Assembly: GCA_014879565.1 (NCBI GenBank)
Contig: JACSRW010000019.1
Coordinates: 1 to 47,795 of the forward strand
DNA from: Chitinophagaceae bacterium
GTDB taxonomy: Bacteria; Bacteroidota; Bacteroidia; Chitinophagales; Chitinophagaceae
Length of the DNA stretch: 47,795 nucleotides
Direction of reading: 5' to 3'
A program made the position numbers and the translations under genes. The notes under the pieces are model-generated. The model saw only the letters and a program-made list of their open reading frames with translations, made no database searches and was not told the origin of the DNA. The stretch's first letter is position 1. Every line of letters starts with the position of its first letter. Below are positions 36,330 through 44,529 of this stretch, piece after piece.

Positions 36330-37565
36330 TTAATCCAGCACCCGGAGACTGTCGCGGATGATATCAATGGCTTCGTCCATCTGTTCAGCAGTGATGACCA
36401 GGGGAGGAGCAAAGCGGATTTTATCTCCATGTGTGGGTTTGGCCAGCAGCCCGTTTTCTTTCAGGGCGAGACAGAGATCCCAGGCGGCTTCCGGATTTTT
36501 ATGTTGTATAACAATGGCGTTAAGCAATCCCTTTCCCCGTACGATAGAAATATGCGGGGAGGAAAGGTTGCGTAAACCATCACGCAGCTGTTTACCCCGG
36601 TCGGCCGCATTTTCAGCCATCTTTTCATCTTTCAGCACCTGCAGGGAAGTCATGGCCACGCGGCAGGCAAGCGGATTGCCGCCATAGGTGGAACCGTGTT
36701 CACCGGGCTTTATCGTCAGCATAACCGGGTCGTCGGCCAGCACCGCGCTGACCGGCATAAAGCCACCACTCAGGGCTTTTCCCAGGATCAGGATATCAGG
36801 GCGGACTTCCTCATGATCACAGGCCAGCATCTTACCGGTACGGGCCAGTCCGGTTTGTATTTCATCCGCAATAAAAAGTACGTTTGACGTTTCACATAAC
36901 TCTTTTGCTTTACGCAGGTATCCTTCATCCGGTACTACAACCCCCGCTTCTCCCTGGATGGGTTCCACCAGGAAGCCGGCTACATTTTTATCAGCCAGTG
37001 CCTGTTGCAGTGCGGGCAGGTCATTATAGGGAACCGGGGTGAAACCGGGCATATAGGGTCCGAAATGATTCCGGGCAGAAGGGTCACTGCTGAAAGAAAT
37101 CACCGTGCTGGTACGGCCATGGAAATTGCCTTTGCATACAACAATAACGGCCTTCCCGTCTTCCAGTCCTTTTACTTCATAAGCCCATTTACGGCAAAGT
37201 TTCAGTGCGGTTTCAACAGCTTCCACACCGGTATTCATTGGCAGCACTTTGTCATAACCAAAATACGCAGTGATATAGCGGGTATATTCTCCCAGCAGAT
37301 CGCTGTGAAAAGCCCGGGAGGTAAGGGTTAGTTTTTGGGCCTGTTCAAGAAAGGACTGAAGGATTACAGGATGACAGTGGCCCTGGTTAACAGCGGAATA
37401 GCCACTCAGGAAATCAAAATATTTTTTGCCTTCCACATCCCAGACAAACACATTTTCTCCTCTGTCCAGTACAACGGGAATGGGGTGGTAATTATGGGCA
37501 CCGTATTTTTCTTCCATTTCCAGGAAATGGCGGGAAAGTTCAGGTAAGACTACAGGCGTATTCAT
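36330..37565 (-). CDS. rocD: Ornithine--oxo-acid aminotransferase
   Basis: A 411-residue class III PLP aminotransferase converting ornithine and 2-oxoglutarate to glutamate-5-semialdehyde and glutamate. Hallmarks: [16 protein letters not shown] (51-66), [17 protein letters not shown] (111-127), GNFHGRT (146-152), EPIQGEAGV (201-209), [10 protein letters not shown] (231-240, PLP Asp234) and [13 protein letters not shown] with Schiff-base Lys263. VNQGHCHP and NTGVEAVE are typical of ornithine, not acetylornithine or GABA, enzymes. Monocistronic. The upstream region has a -7 box overlapped by a palindrome, suggesting repressor control. Confidence 0.95.
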   Translation of the reverse strand: MNTPVVLPELSRHFLEMEEKYGAHNYHPIPVVLDRGENVFVWDVEGKKYFDFLSGYSAVNQGHCHPVILQSFLEQAQKLTLTSRAFHSDLLGEYTRYITAYFGYDKVLPMNTGVEAVETALKLCRKWAYEVKGLEDGKAVIVVCKGNFHGRTSTVISFSSDPSARNHFGPYMPGFTPVPYNDLPALQQALADKNVAGFLVEPIQGEAGVVVPDEGYLRKAKELCETSNVLFIADEIQTGLARTGKMLACDHEEVRPDILILGKALSGGFMPVSAVLADDPVMLTIKPGEHGSTYGGNPLACRVAMTSLQVLKDEKMAENAADRGKQLRDGLRNLSSPHISIVRGKGLLNAIVIQHKNPEAAWDLCLALKENGLLAKPTHGDKIRFAPPLVITAEQMDEAIDIIRDSLRVLD

Positions 37566-37691
37566 TGTTGTTCATTTTTATATGATGGATAAATGAAGAA
37601 GACAGCCGGCTTATTGCCGGCGCACAACAATGTGTACTCAGTGATTGAGCAGGTCAAGATTAGCGCCTAATACGCTGCAGATAAGAGGAAG

Positions 37692-37715
37692 ATTTGCAGG
37701 CATGCTGCAAATTTA
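37692..37715 (-). promoter_or_regulatory. rocD promoter element overlapped by a palindromic operator candidate
   Basis: TAAATTTG (37708-37715, minus strand) matches TAnnTTTG exactly. It overlaps the inverted repeat ATTTGCAG-GCATG-CTGCAAAT (37692-37712), whose 8-bp arms are perfect. A dimeric regulator bound there would block RNA polymerase. The leader to the rocD ATG is about 135 nt. Confidence 0.45.
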
Positions 37716-37728
37716 CAAAAAAAAGGGA

Positions 37729-38085
37729 TCAGTTGCCGTCGTAAATCACTCCCGTTGTAGGGGTCTCTTTAAGTTCTATCCGGCTAAGCTGGGGCAGGAG
37801 GGGTTTCAGTTTGTCCCAGAACCAGATGGTAATATTTTCAGCGGTGGGATTTTCGAGCCCGGGAATCTCATTAAGCAACCGGTGATCTACCAGATCAATC
37901 AGGGGTAATACCCGGTCTTTCAGTATTTTGAAATCCATGATCCACCCGGTTTCCGGATCAGGCCTTCCCTTAATATACACCCGGAGGTGATAGGTGTGGC
38001 CGTGCATTTGTTTGCATTTGTGTCCTTCAGGAACAGCCGGCAGAAAATGGGCGGAATCAAAACCAAACTCCTTGTAAATCTCCAT
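37729..38085 (-). CDS. queD: 6-carboxytetrahydropterin synthase
   Basis: The 118-residue QueD/PTPS-fold enzyme makes 6-carboxy-tetrahydropterin from dihydroneopterin triphosphate for queuosine and deazapurine synthesis. Zinc ligands are His13 (SAHFL) and His28/His30 (MHGHTYH); Cys24 just before them is the catalytic residue of the CxxxHGH motif. GWIMDFKILKD, DHRLLN and PTAENI are further family signatures. It follows ispE by 56 nt on the same strand. The other queuosine genes (queC, queE, queF) are not in the window. Confidence 0.95.
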   Translation of the reverse strand: MEIYKEFGFDSAHFLPAVPEGHKCKQMHGHTYHLRVYIKGRPDPETGWIMDFKILKDRVLPLIDLVDHRLLNEIPGLENPTAENITIWFWDKLKPLLPQLSRIELKETPTTGVIYDGN

Positions 38086-38141
38086 ACTGAAAAATTAAAG
38101 CGCAAAAATAACCTCCTTTCGCGGAAACTGTATGAGCAGAA

Positions 38142-38972
38142 TCAGACTCTGAAATTTTTTACCAGCCAGCCCGGAGGAAAGGAGAGCGACAACTCCCTGT
38201 CACCGGAAAAAATACCGTACACACTGCTGCCGCTTCCGCTCATCGCAGCATAAAGGGCGCCGGCCCTGTATAATGCTTGTTTTATCTGTCCGATTTCCGG
38301 AAAACGGCGAAAAACTGTTTTTTCAAAATCATTGATCAGCCGGTCTTTCCAATGCTCAACCGGTTCACAGATAATAGTGGTCAGTTGCTCGTCCGGAATA
38401 CCCGGTTCAATTCCGGCGAAGGCCCCGGCAGTAGGTACATGTATCCCGGGGTTAACAAGAATAAGCTGATGGTTGTGCAGGGTGGTGGCGACCGGCTCCA
38501 TCTTTTCTCCTCTGCCTGTAGCGAGACAGGGCTGGTTAAGCAGGAAAAAGGGACAGTCACTTCCCAGTTTCAGGGCATATTGCAGCAATGTTTCAGCGGG
38601 AATTTCAAGCTTGTATTGTTCGTTGAGTAACTTCAGGGTAAAGGCGGCGTCTGCGCTTCCCCCCCCCAGTCCGGCTCCCATCGGAATATTTTTATACAAA
38701 TGCATCTGTACAGCCGGCAGATCCGGGTAATTTTCTTTTAATAAACGGTAAGCCTTTACACAAAGATTGTCTGCTTCTGTACCGCTAACCGCCAGTCCGC
38801 TCTGGCTGAACCGGACATTTTCCTGCGGGGCAGGGTGCCGGTCCGTTATGATCTCCAGCACATCGGTAAAAGGCAGGGGATAAAAAACCGTTTCCAGGTC
38901 ATGGTAACCATCGTCTCTTTTGCGGAGTATTCGGAGTCCCAGGTTGATTTTGCAGTTCGGGAATACAATCAT
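38142..38972 (-). CDS. ispE: 4-diphosphocytidyl-2-C-methyl-D-erythritol kinase
   Basis: A 276-residue GHMP kinase of the MEP isoprenoid pathway that phosphorylates CDP-ME at the 2-hydroxyl. The N-terminus PNCKINLGLRIL holds the substrate lysine. The ATP loop is PMGAGLGGGSADA (97-109), and KLGSDCPFFL carries the catalytic Asp region. AAMSGSGSSVYGIF is the C-terminal GHMP motif. It begins 14 nt after the bifunctional-nuclease gene, in one minus-strand run with queD. Confidence 0.95.
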   Translation of the reverse strand: MIVFPNCKINLGLRILRKRDDGYHDLETVFYPLPFTDVLEIITDRHPAPQENVRFSQSGLAVSGTEADNLCVKAYRLLKENYPDLPAVQMHLYKNIPMGAGLGGGSADAAFTLKLLNEQYKLEIPAETLLQYALKLGSDCPFFLLNQPCLATGRGEKMEPVATTLHNHQLILVNPGIHVPTAGAFAGIEPGIPDEQLTTIICEPVEHWKDRLINDFEKTVFRRFPEIGQIKQALYRAGALYAAMSGSGSSVYGIFSGDRELSLSFPPGWLVKNFRV

Positions 38973-38986
38973 GCGCGGTGAAGACT

Positions 38987-39589
38987 TTATTTTTTTCTCC
39001 GGCTGTTGATTTCATCGCGGATGGCAATGGCACGGATATAGTCTTCATTTTCCAGTACTTCATTCAGGAGATGGTTGAGTTCTTCCAGCGTCATTGTTTT
39101 CAGGTCTTCGTTGCCTGTATGCTGTTCTTCCTCCACCACCACTTCCTGTTTTGTTTTTTTCTTTTTGCCTCCCCCGGTGTCTTCCATCAGGATACCTGCA
39201 CTGTCAAGGATGTTCTCGTAGGTATAAATGGGACAGCCAAAGCGGACAGCCAGGGCAATGGCGTCGGAAGTACGGGAATCAATTTCAATGGTATCGTTCT
39301 CGCCGGTACATACCAGTTTGGAGTAGAAAATGCCTTCCTGCAGATCACAGATGATGATTTCATGCAGTTCAATAGCGAAAGCGTTCATGAAATTTTTCAT
39401 CAGGTCATGGGTGAGGGGGCGGCTCGGAGCCATCTTTTCCAGTGCCACGGCAATAGCCTGTGCCTCAAAGCCCCCGATGACGATCGGTAAACGCCTCAGT
39501 CCGTTGATTTCTCCCAGTACCACCGCGTAGGAATGGGTTTGTGTGATACTGTGTGAAAGGGCCACGATTTCCAGTTCGATCTTCTTCAT
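38987..39589 (-). CDS. Bifunctional nuclease (DUF151) protein with C-terminal UVR motif
   Basis: The 200-residue protein has a BFN/DUF151 domain at about 1-130 (LGEINGLRRLPIVIGGFEAQ, IEIDSRTSDAIALAVRFGCP), a Lys/Glu-rich linker (GGGKKKKTKQEVVVEEEQ) and a C-terminal UvrB/UvrC-type helical motif (LNHLLNEVLENEDYIRAIAI). Such proteins were described as DNase/RNase in other organisms; the true role in Bacteroidota is uncertain. It is the first gene of the run with ispE and queD. Confidence 0.9.
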   Translation of the reverse strand: MKKIELEIVALSHSITQTHSYAVVLGEINGLRRLPIVIGGFEAQAIAVALEKMAPSRPLTHDLMKNFMNAFAIELHEIIICDLQEGIFYSKLVCTGENDTIEIDSRTSDAIALAVRFGCPIYTYENILDSAGILMEDTGGGKKKKTKQEVVVEEEQHTGNEDLKTMTLEELNHLLNEVLENEDYIRAIAIRDEINSRRKK

Positions 39590-39684
39590 ACGATGCCACG
39601 AAGCTACGGTTTTTCGGCTGAAAATTTAGCGGACAAGGCCTGATTTTGTACCCTTTACGTATGAATTCAGGTGCGGGTAACTAT

Positions 39685-39715
39685 AAAAAAAACCGGGCTG
39701 CCAGCAACCCGGTTT
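39685..39715 (-). terminator. Rho-independent terminator of etfB-etfA
   Basis: On the minus strand AAACCGGG (39708-39715) pairs with CCCGGTTT (39690-39697) around a 10-nt loop and continues into a run of T, 11 nt past the etfA stop. Confidence 0.88.
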
Positions 39716-39725
39716 CACTTTTTTA

Positions 39726-40691
39726 TCAGGCGGTTCCTCTTAGTTTTTTGATGGCGGCTGTCATTTTAGGTACGACCTCAAAAGCATCGCCCACAATCCC
39801 GTAATCTGCGGCCTTGAAGAAAGGCGCTTCGGGGTCCTTATTAATCACTACAATCACTTTACTGCGGTTTACGCCCGCCAGGTGCTGGATGGCACCGGAA
39901 ATACCAATGGCGATATAAAGGTTGGGCGCAATGGCAAAACCGGTTTGACCAACGTGTTCATGATGCGGCCTCCAGTGGGCATCAGCCACCGGGCGACTGC
40001 AGGCCGTGGCGGCATGCAGGGATTGGGCAAGTTCCTCCACAATGCCCCAGTGTTCAGGCCCCTTCATCCCTCTTCCCGCGCTGACCACAATTTCCGCTTC
40101 TGTCAGCGGCACTTCTCCGCTGGCTTTCTGCACCTGCAGCGTTTTTATCCGGCCGGCTTCCACAACGGCGTCCATCGGTACCACTTCCGCCAGGCCTTCC
40201 GAAGTGCTGACGGGGTAGGCATTCGGATTCAGGGTGATAATTTTCACCGGGGTGTTTACCCTAACAGCGGCCCAGGCTTTACCTGAAAAAACATTTTTCC
40301 GGACTGTAAACCCGTTTTCTGTTTCAGGCAGCGCCACCGCACCGGATACCAGACCGGCTTTTAAACGGACGGAGAGCCGGGGGGCAAGGGTTTTACCCGT
40401 AATCGTATTCGACAATATCACCGTATCCGCGCCTGTACCAGCGGCAGCCTGAGCGATAATTTTGGCGTAAACCTGCGCGTCAAATGTTTGCAGCAACGTT
40501 TGATTTACCTGGTGAATTTTTTTAAGTCCGTATTGTCCCAGTCCGGCCAGGTTGTCCTGAACGGCACCCAATATTATTCCTTCTGCCACCGTTCCATTTT
40601 TCTCGGCAAGCTTTGCCCCGTAACAAATCGCCTCCAGGGAGGCCTTTTTGATATGATTATCGGCTGTTTCGATGAATATTAAAACTGACAT
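39726..40691 (-). CDS. etfA: Electron transfer flavoprotein alpha subunit
   Basis: 321 residues. The N-terminal ETF domain is followed by the C-terminal FAD-binding domain with SAGRGMKGPEHWGIVEELA, CSRPVADAHW, VGQTG, GISGAIQHLAG and NKDPEAPFFKAADYGIVGD, all typical of EtfA. Together with EtfB it passes electrons from acyl-CoA dehydrogenases to ETF-quinone oxidoreductase. It follows etfB by 64 nt. No dehydrogenase gene is adjacent. Confidence 0.97.
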   Translation of the reverse strand: MSVLIFIETADNHIKKASLEAICYGAKLAEKNGTVAEGIILGAVQDNLAGLGQYGLKKIHQVNQTLLQTFDAQVYAKIIAQAAAGTGADTVILSNTITGKTLAPRLSVRLKAGLVSGAVALPETENGFTVRKNVFSGKAWAAVRVNTPVKIITLNPNAYPVSTSEGLAEVVPMDAVVEAGRIKTLQVQKASGEVPLTEAEIVVSAGRGMKGPEHWGIVEELAQSLHAATACSRPVADAHWRPHHEHVGQTGFAIAPNLYIAIGISGAIQHLAGVNRSKVIVVINKDPEAPFFKAADYGIVGDAFEVVPKMTAAIKKLRGTA

Positions 40692-40755
40692 AGTGTGTTG
40701 TTGAAGTTTACACCCGTTCTCCCGGGTAAAGTTTGGATTTCGTGCTTCGTACTTA

Positions 40756-41499
40756 TTATATCGCTTTCGCTTCTTCGTGAAGCAATCTCACCAGTTCCTC
40801 CACATTTTCCGCATCCACCAGTTTTACACCGGCTTTGGCAGGAGGCAGCCCGTAACTGGTAACGGCGGTGAAAACATCAGCAGCCACCGGTTCCTGTACT
40901 TTCAGGGGTTTTGTCCGGGCGGCCATAATTCCCCGCATATTGGGGATCCTGGCTTCCGCCATTCCCTTGGTGGCGCTCAGGACCAGGGGGAGGGGAGCTT
41001 CGCAGGTTTCTTCACCGCCTTCAATTTCGCGGTTTACGGTGGCAGTCGTACCGTTTATATCCAGTTTGGTGGCCATCGCGATATAGGGCAGATCCAGTAA
41101 CTCCGCAACCATGCCTCCGATTGAAGAGCCATTGTAGTCAATGGTTTCTTTACCGGTAAAAACCAGGTCGTAAGCGCCCTGCCGGGCTACTTCCGCTATC
41201 TGAAGCGCCACAGCATAACTGTCATCACTTTCCAGGTTCACCCGGATGGCTTCATCCCCACCCAGCGCCAGGGCTTTACGAATGATGGGTTCAGTATCAG
41301 CGGCACCAACGGTTACCAGGTGTATTACGGTGGAAGGATCGGCTTCTTTGAGTTCAATGGCCCTGACAAGGGAATACCATTCGTCATAAGGGTTGATAAT
41401 CCACTGCACACCGTTCACATCGAATTTCGTGTTGTTATCGGTGAAGGCTATTTTTGCAGTGGTATCCGGTGTTTTACTGATGCATACCAGAATTTTCAT
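40756..41499 (-). CDS. etfB: Electron transfer flavoprotein beta subunit
   Basis: The 247-residue protein starts MKILVCISKTPDTTAKIAF and has the EtfB signatures INPYDEWYSLVRAIELKE, DLVFTGKETIDYNGSSIGGM and LPLVLSATKGMAEARIPNMR. It binds AMP and pairs with EtfA. It is the first gene of the etfBA unit; its promoter and a palindrome lie at 41525-41554. Confidence 0.97.
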   Translation of the reverse strand: MKILVCISKTPDTTAKIAFTDNNTKFDVNGVQWIINPYDEWYSLVRAIELKEADPSTVIHLVTVGAADTEPIIRKALALGGDEAIRVNLESDDSYAVALQIAEVARQGAYDLVFTGKETIDYNGSSIGGMVAELLDLPYIAMATKLDINGTTATVNREIEGGEETCEAPLPLVLSATKGMAEARIPNMRGIMAARTKPLKVQEPVAADVFTAVTSYGLPPAKAGVKLVDAENVEELVRLLHEEAKAI

Positions 41500-41524
41500 T
41501 AGCGTTTATTTAATCGTTAGTGAA

Positions 41525-41554
41525 TTAGTTGTTTATGCAACTAAAACAAAGATA
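41525..41554 (-). promoter_or_regulatory. etfBA promoter with an adjoining palindrome
   Basis: TATCTTTG (41547-41554, minus strand) matches TAnnTTTG exactly. Just downstream, over the expected transcription start, lies the inverted repeat TTAGTTG-N6-CAACTAA (41525-41544) with perfect 7-bp arms, a plausible repressor site. Confidence 0.45.
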
Positions 41555-41603
41555 AGTGTCTCTTTCTAATTCCGGGCATTTCCCGTACAAAAAATTTTAT
41601 AAC

Positions 41604-41915
41604 ATGGACAGAATTGAAAAGTTGCAGGAATTTCTGAAAACAAGTCCTTCCGACAGCTTTCTGCTGCATGCCCTCGCCCTGGAATATATCAAAACAGGGG
41701 AGGAGACGCGTGCCCGTCAGTTATTCGAGGAAATCCTTCACCGCGAGCCGCATTATGTAGGCAGTTATTATCACCTGGCTAAATTGCTTGAAAGAACAGG
41801 CGATACAGATGAAGCGGTGAAAGTATATGAAAAGGGAATGGAAGAGGCTAAAAAAGCGGGGGATAACCATGCTTATAATGAACTCAGAAGTGCCTGGGAG
41901 GAACTGACTTTCTGA
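41604..41915 (+). CDS. Small tetratricopeptide-repeat protein
   Basis: With the ATG at 41604 the protein has 103 residues and starts MDRIEKLQEFLKTSPSDSFL. It contains two to three TPR-like helix pairs (LLHALALEYIKTGEETRARQ, SYYHLAKLLERTGDTDEAVK, then VYEKGMEEAKKAGD). No signal peptide. TPR proteins are protein-protein adaptors. An in-frame ATG at 41556 adds a less typical 16-residue N-terminus and is less likely. It precedes tilS by 5 nt, so both are co-transcribed. Confidence 0.85.
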   Translation: MDRIEKLQEFLKTSPSDSFLLHALALEYIKTGEETRARQLFEEILHREPHYVGSYYHLAKLLERTGDTDEAVKVYEKGMEEAKKAGDNHAYNELRSAWEELTF

Positions 41916-41920
41916 TACAC

Positions 41921-43273
41921 ATGCAAACACTGACAGAAAAATTTAAACAAACAGTGGCAGCTGAACTGAAGTTGCCTTCTTCCGTTTTTTTGCTGCTTGC
42001 TGTCAGCGGTGGACTGGACTCTGTTGTGTTGTCGGATCTTTGTTACCGGGCCGGCTACCGGTTTGCAATCCTGCATGTCAACTTTCATCTGCGGGGAGCA
42101 GAAAGTGAAAGGGATGAGCAATTTGTACGCAGGCTGGCTGAAGCTTACCAGGTGCCGGTATGGGTACAGGCATTTGATACGGCTGACTGGTCGGCCCAAA
42201 ACAAATTATCTGTACAGGAAGCTGCCCGGATACTCCGCTATGAATGGTTTGAGGAAATCCGGTCGCAGCAGGAAACAGAAAAAGGAAAACCGGTATACCT
42301 GCTCACAGCACATCAGGCAGATGATAATAATGAAACCCTGCTGATGCATTTTTTCCGCGGTACAGGTTTACATGGTCTTACAGGTATTCCGGTCAGTTAT
42401 GGAAATATCCGCCGGCCGTTGCTGGGTTTTTACCGGAGTGAACTGGAATCGTATGCGCTGGAAAATAAACTAAGCTGGGTGGAAGACAGTTCCAATCAGT
42501 CTTCGGCCTATACACGCAATTTTTTCAGAAATGAAATCCTGCCGGCCATTCGCCGGATTTACCCGCAGGTGCAGGAAAATCTGCAAAATAATATCAGTCG
42601 CTTCAGGGATGCGGAAGTATTGTACCGCCAGTCGGTGGAGCGGTTAAAAAAGAAATTATGCAAACCGCAGGGGGCGGATATATTTATCCCTGTTAAACAA
42701 CTGATGGCTTACCGTAATAAAGCCCTGGTGTATGAAATCATCCGGGACTACGGATTCGGCGAAAAACAAGTGGATGAATTATATAAACTGGCGGAAAGTG
42801 AATCGGGTCGTTACCTTGAATCTCCCGCTTTTCATTACCGGATCATTAAACACCGCGACTGGTTTGTTATCAGTCCTGTGCATACAGCGGAGTCGGCCAT
42901 CCGGGTTGTAGAAGAGAATGAAAAACAGGTGATTTTTGAAAAGGGGATTCTTCAATTTGAAAAAAAGGTATGGACAGAGAAGCCGGTTCCGGACAAAGAA
43001 AATGAAGTATGGCTTGACAGCCGGCAACTGCAATGGCCATTACTGCTGCGGAAATGGAAAGCCGGCGATTATTTTTATCCGCTGGGGATGAAAAAAAAGA
43101 AAAAAATCGCCCGCTTTTTAATTGACCGTAAACTGTCTCTTTCCCAAAAAGAAGAAGTCTGGGTGCTTGAAAGCAACAAAAGAATCTGCTGGGTGATCGG
43201 ATTAAGAATGGATGAACGCTTCCGCCTGCAGAAAAACAGCACCCATTTTATCGCCTTCCGCTGGTTATCCTGA
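41921..43273 (+). CDS. tilS: tRNA(Ile)-lysidine synthase
   Basis: The 450-residue N-type ATP pyrophosphatase has the PP-loop motif SGGLDS (29-34), HVNFHLRGAESERDEQFVRR, HQADDNNETLLMHFFRGTG, LLGFYRSELESYA and ED(S)SN motifs. The C-terminal TilS domains include WKAGDYFYPLGMKKKKKIARF. It changes C34 of tRNA-Ile(CAU) to lysidine so the tRNA reads AUA. The stop abuts that of the convergent rhomboid gene with no spacer. Confidence 0.95.
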   Translation: MQTLTEKFKQTVAAELKLPSSVFLLLAVSGGLDSVVLSDLCYRAGYRFAILHVNFHLRGAESERDEQFVRRLAEAYQVPVWVQAFDTADWSAQNKLSVQEAARILRYEWFEEIRSQQETEKGKPVYLLTAHQADDNNETLLMHFFRGTGLHGLTGIPVSYGNIRRPLLGFYRSELESYALENKLSWVEDSSNQSSAYTRNFFRNEILPAIRRIYPQVQENLQNNISRFRDAEVLYRQSVERLKKKLCKPQGADIFIPVKQLMAYRNKALVYEIIRDYGFGEKQVDELYKLAESESGRYLESPAFHYRIIKHRDWFVISPVHTAESAIRVVEENEKQVIFEKGILQFEKKVWTEKPVPDKENEVWLDSRQLQWPLLLRKWKAGDYFYPLGMKKKKKIARFLIDRKLSLSQKEEVWVLESNKRICWVIGLRMDERFRLQKNSTHFIAFRWLS

Positions 43274-43969
43274 TCAGCCAAACTGGATCAGGTCACGAAA
43301 GCTTACCGCGCGTACCTGCTGGAAAAAATAATCAAGCACGGGATAGTCTGCCCAAAAATGACATACCAGCACGGTAAAGCCGATCCCGAATACGGCGCCG
43401 AATATATGGGCTGAATGGTTGATATTATCCCCGCCCTTCCTGTCCAGTATGGATGAGATAACGAGATACAGAATTCCGAAAAGGAAGCCGGCAATATATA
43501 CAGGAATAAACAACAAACCCATACCCATCAGGGGATTAAAGAGAATGCTGGCAAATACAACAGCCGAAACCGCGCCGGATGCCCCCAGGCTTCTGTAATG
43601 ATAGTTGTCATGTTGTTTGGCATAGGTGGGCAGGATAGAGGCTCCCAATGCCAGCAGGTAAAGACCCAGGTAAATCCATTTTCCTTTTTCACCGAATACA
43701 TCCAGGAATTTGAATTCCACACCCAGGTACACCGGACCACCAGCCGTGTTTATTTTACCTTCCCCGAATATATAAAGGGCAAACATATTGAAAAGCAGGT
43801 GCCCGAAATCGGCATGGATCAGCCCGCAGCTGAAGAAACGGTACCATTGACCTCTTTTAACCGCGGGGGGATAGAAGATCATATCCTGCAGCATGCGCGG
43901 GTTGCTCATGGCTGTCAGTGAAATAATGGTGGTAATGATAATAATGATCAGGGTGATGGAAATCTGCAT
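43274..43969 (-). CDS. Rhomboid-family intramembrane serine protease
   Basis: A 231-residue protein with about six membrane helices. HADFGHLLFN (52-61) is the loop with the conserved His and Asn, GASGAVSA (129-136) holds nucleophile Ser131, and AHIFGAVFGIG (187-197) carries catalytic His188, so the Ser-His dyad is complete. Rhomboids cut membrane proteins within or near the bilayer; the substrate is unknown. It begins 27 nt after rlmH on the same strand. Confidence 0.92.
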   Translation of the reverse strand: MQISITLIIIIITTIISLTAMSNPRMLQDMIFYPPAVKRGQWYRFFSCGLIHADFGHLLFNMFALYIFGEGKINTAGGPVYLGVEFKFLDVFGEKGKWIYLGLYLLALGASILPTYAKQHDNYHYRSLGASGAVSAVVFASILFNPLMGMGLLFIPVYIAGFLFGILYLVISSILDRKGGDNINHSAHIFGAVFGIGFTVLVCHFWADYPVLDYFFQQVRAVSFRDLIQFG

Positions 43970-43996
43970 ATAGAATTAATCCGGGTAAGTTAAACT

Positions 43997-44470
43997 TTAC
44001 TTGTGATGATATTTTTCATTATTCAGGATCGTGCAGGCCCGGTACACCTGTTCGGCAAGAATAAGCCGTACCAGCTGGTGCGGAAATACCAGTTGCGACA
44101 GGCTCCACCGGAACCGTGCTCTTTGCTGTACCGCCTCATCCGTGCCAAAGGCGCCGCCGATCAGAAATATAAGCTGACGCACACTTTCATTGGCTCTTTG
44201 CTCCATGAACCGCGCCAGCCCCTCTGAACTCAGTTCTTTGCCCCTTTCATCCAGCAGAACAAGATAATCTTCCCTGCTGAGTTTATCCAGGATCAGCTCT
44301 CCTTCTTTTTTCTTCAGATCCGTTTCACTGAGCGCAGCCGCATTCTTCGGAGCGGGTATAATAACCCAGTCAGTCTTATAGTACCGGTTTATCCGCCGGG
44401 TAAATTCCACCACACCCTCCTTAACATAAGGTTCATGTATTTTCCCCACTGACCAGAATGAAATTTTCAT
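43997..44470 (-). CDS. rlmH: 23S rRNA (pseudouridine1915-N3)-methyltransferase
   Basis: With the ATG at 44470 the protein has 157 residues, the usual length. An upstream in-frame ATG at 44515 would encode the 8-nt repeat and is rejected. The SPOUT fold is recognisable: MKISFWSVGKIHEPYVKEGV, LDERGKELSSEGLARFM, FLIGGAFGTDEAV and the C-terminal SLSQLVFPHQLVRLILAEQVYRA-type knot with YHK ending. RlmH methylates Psi1915 in 23S rRNA helix 69. Confidence 0.95.
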   Translation of the reverse strand: MKISFWSVGKIHEPYVKEGVVEFTRRINRYYKTDWVIIPAPKNAAALSETDLKKKEGELILDKLSREDYLVLLDERGKELSSEGLARFMEQRANESVRQLIFLIGGAFGTDEAVQQRARFRWSLSQLVFPHQLVRLILAEQVYRACTILNNEKYHHK

Positions 44471-44483
44471 ACCCAACCCATTT

Positions 44484-44526
44484 ATCTGCAAATCTGCAAA
44501 TCTGCTAATCTGCAAATCTGCAAATC
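44484..44526. repeat. 8-nt tandem repeat, five units, directly upstream of rlmH
   Basis: ATCTGCAA is repeated five times in exact phase (one unit has CTA for CAA), plus three bases. It fills most of the 59-nt gap between the M16 gene and rlmH. On the minus strand each intact unit contributes TTTG. Confidence 0.9.
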
Positions 44527-44529
44527 CTC

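Noticed and set aside
44471-44515. Upstream start for rlmH adding 15 residues
   Set aside because: The extension is encoded by the 8-nt repeat, and the internal ATG gives the normal RlmH length and N-terminal sequence.
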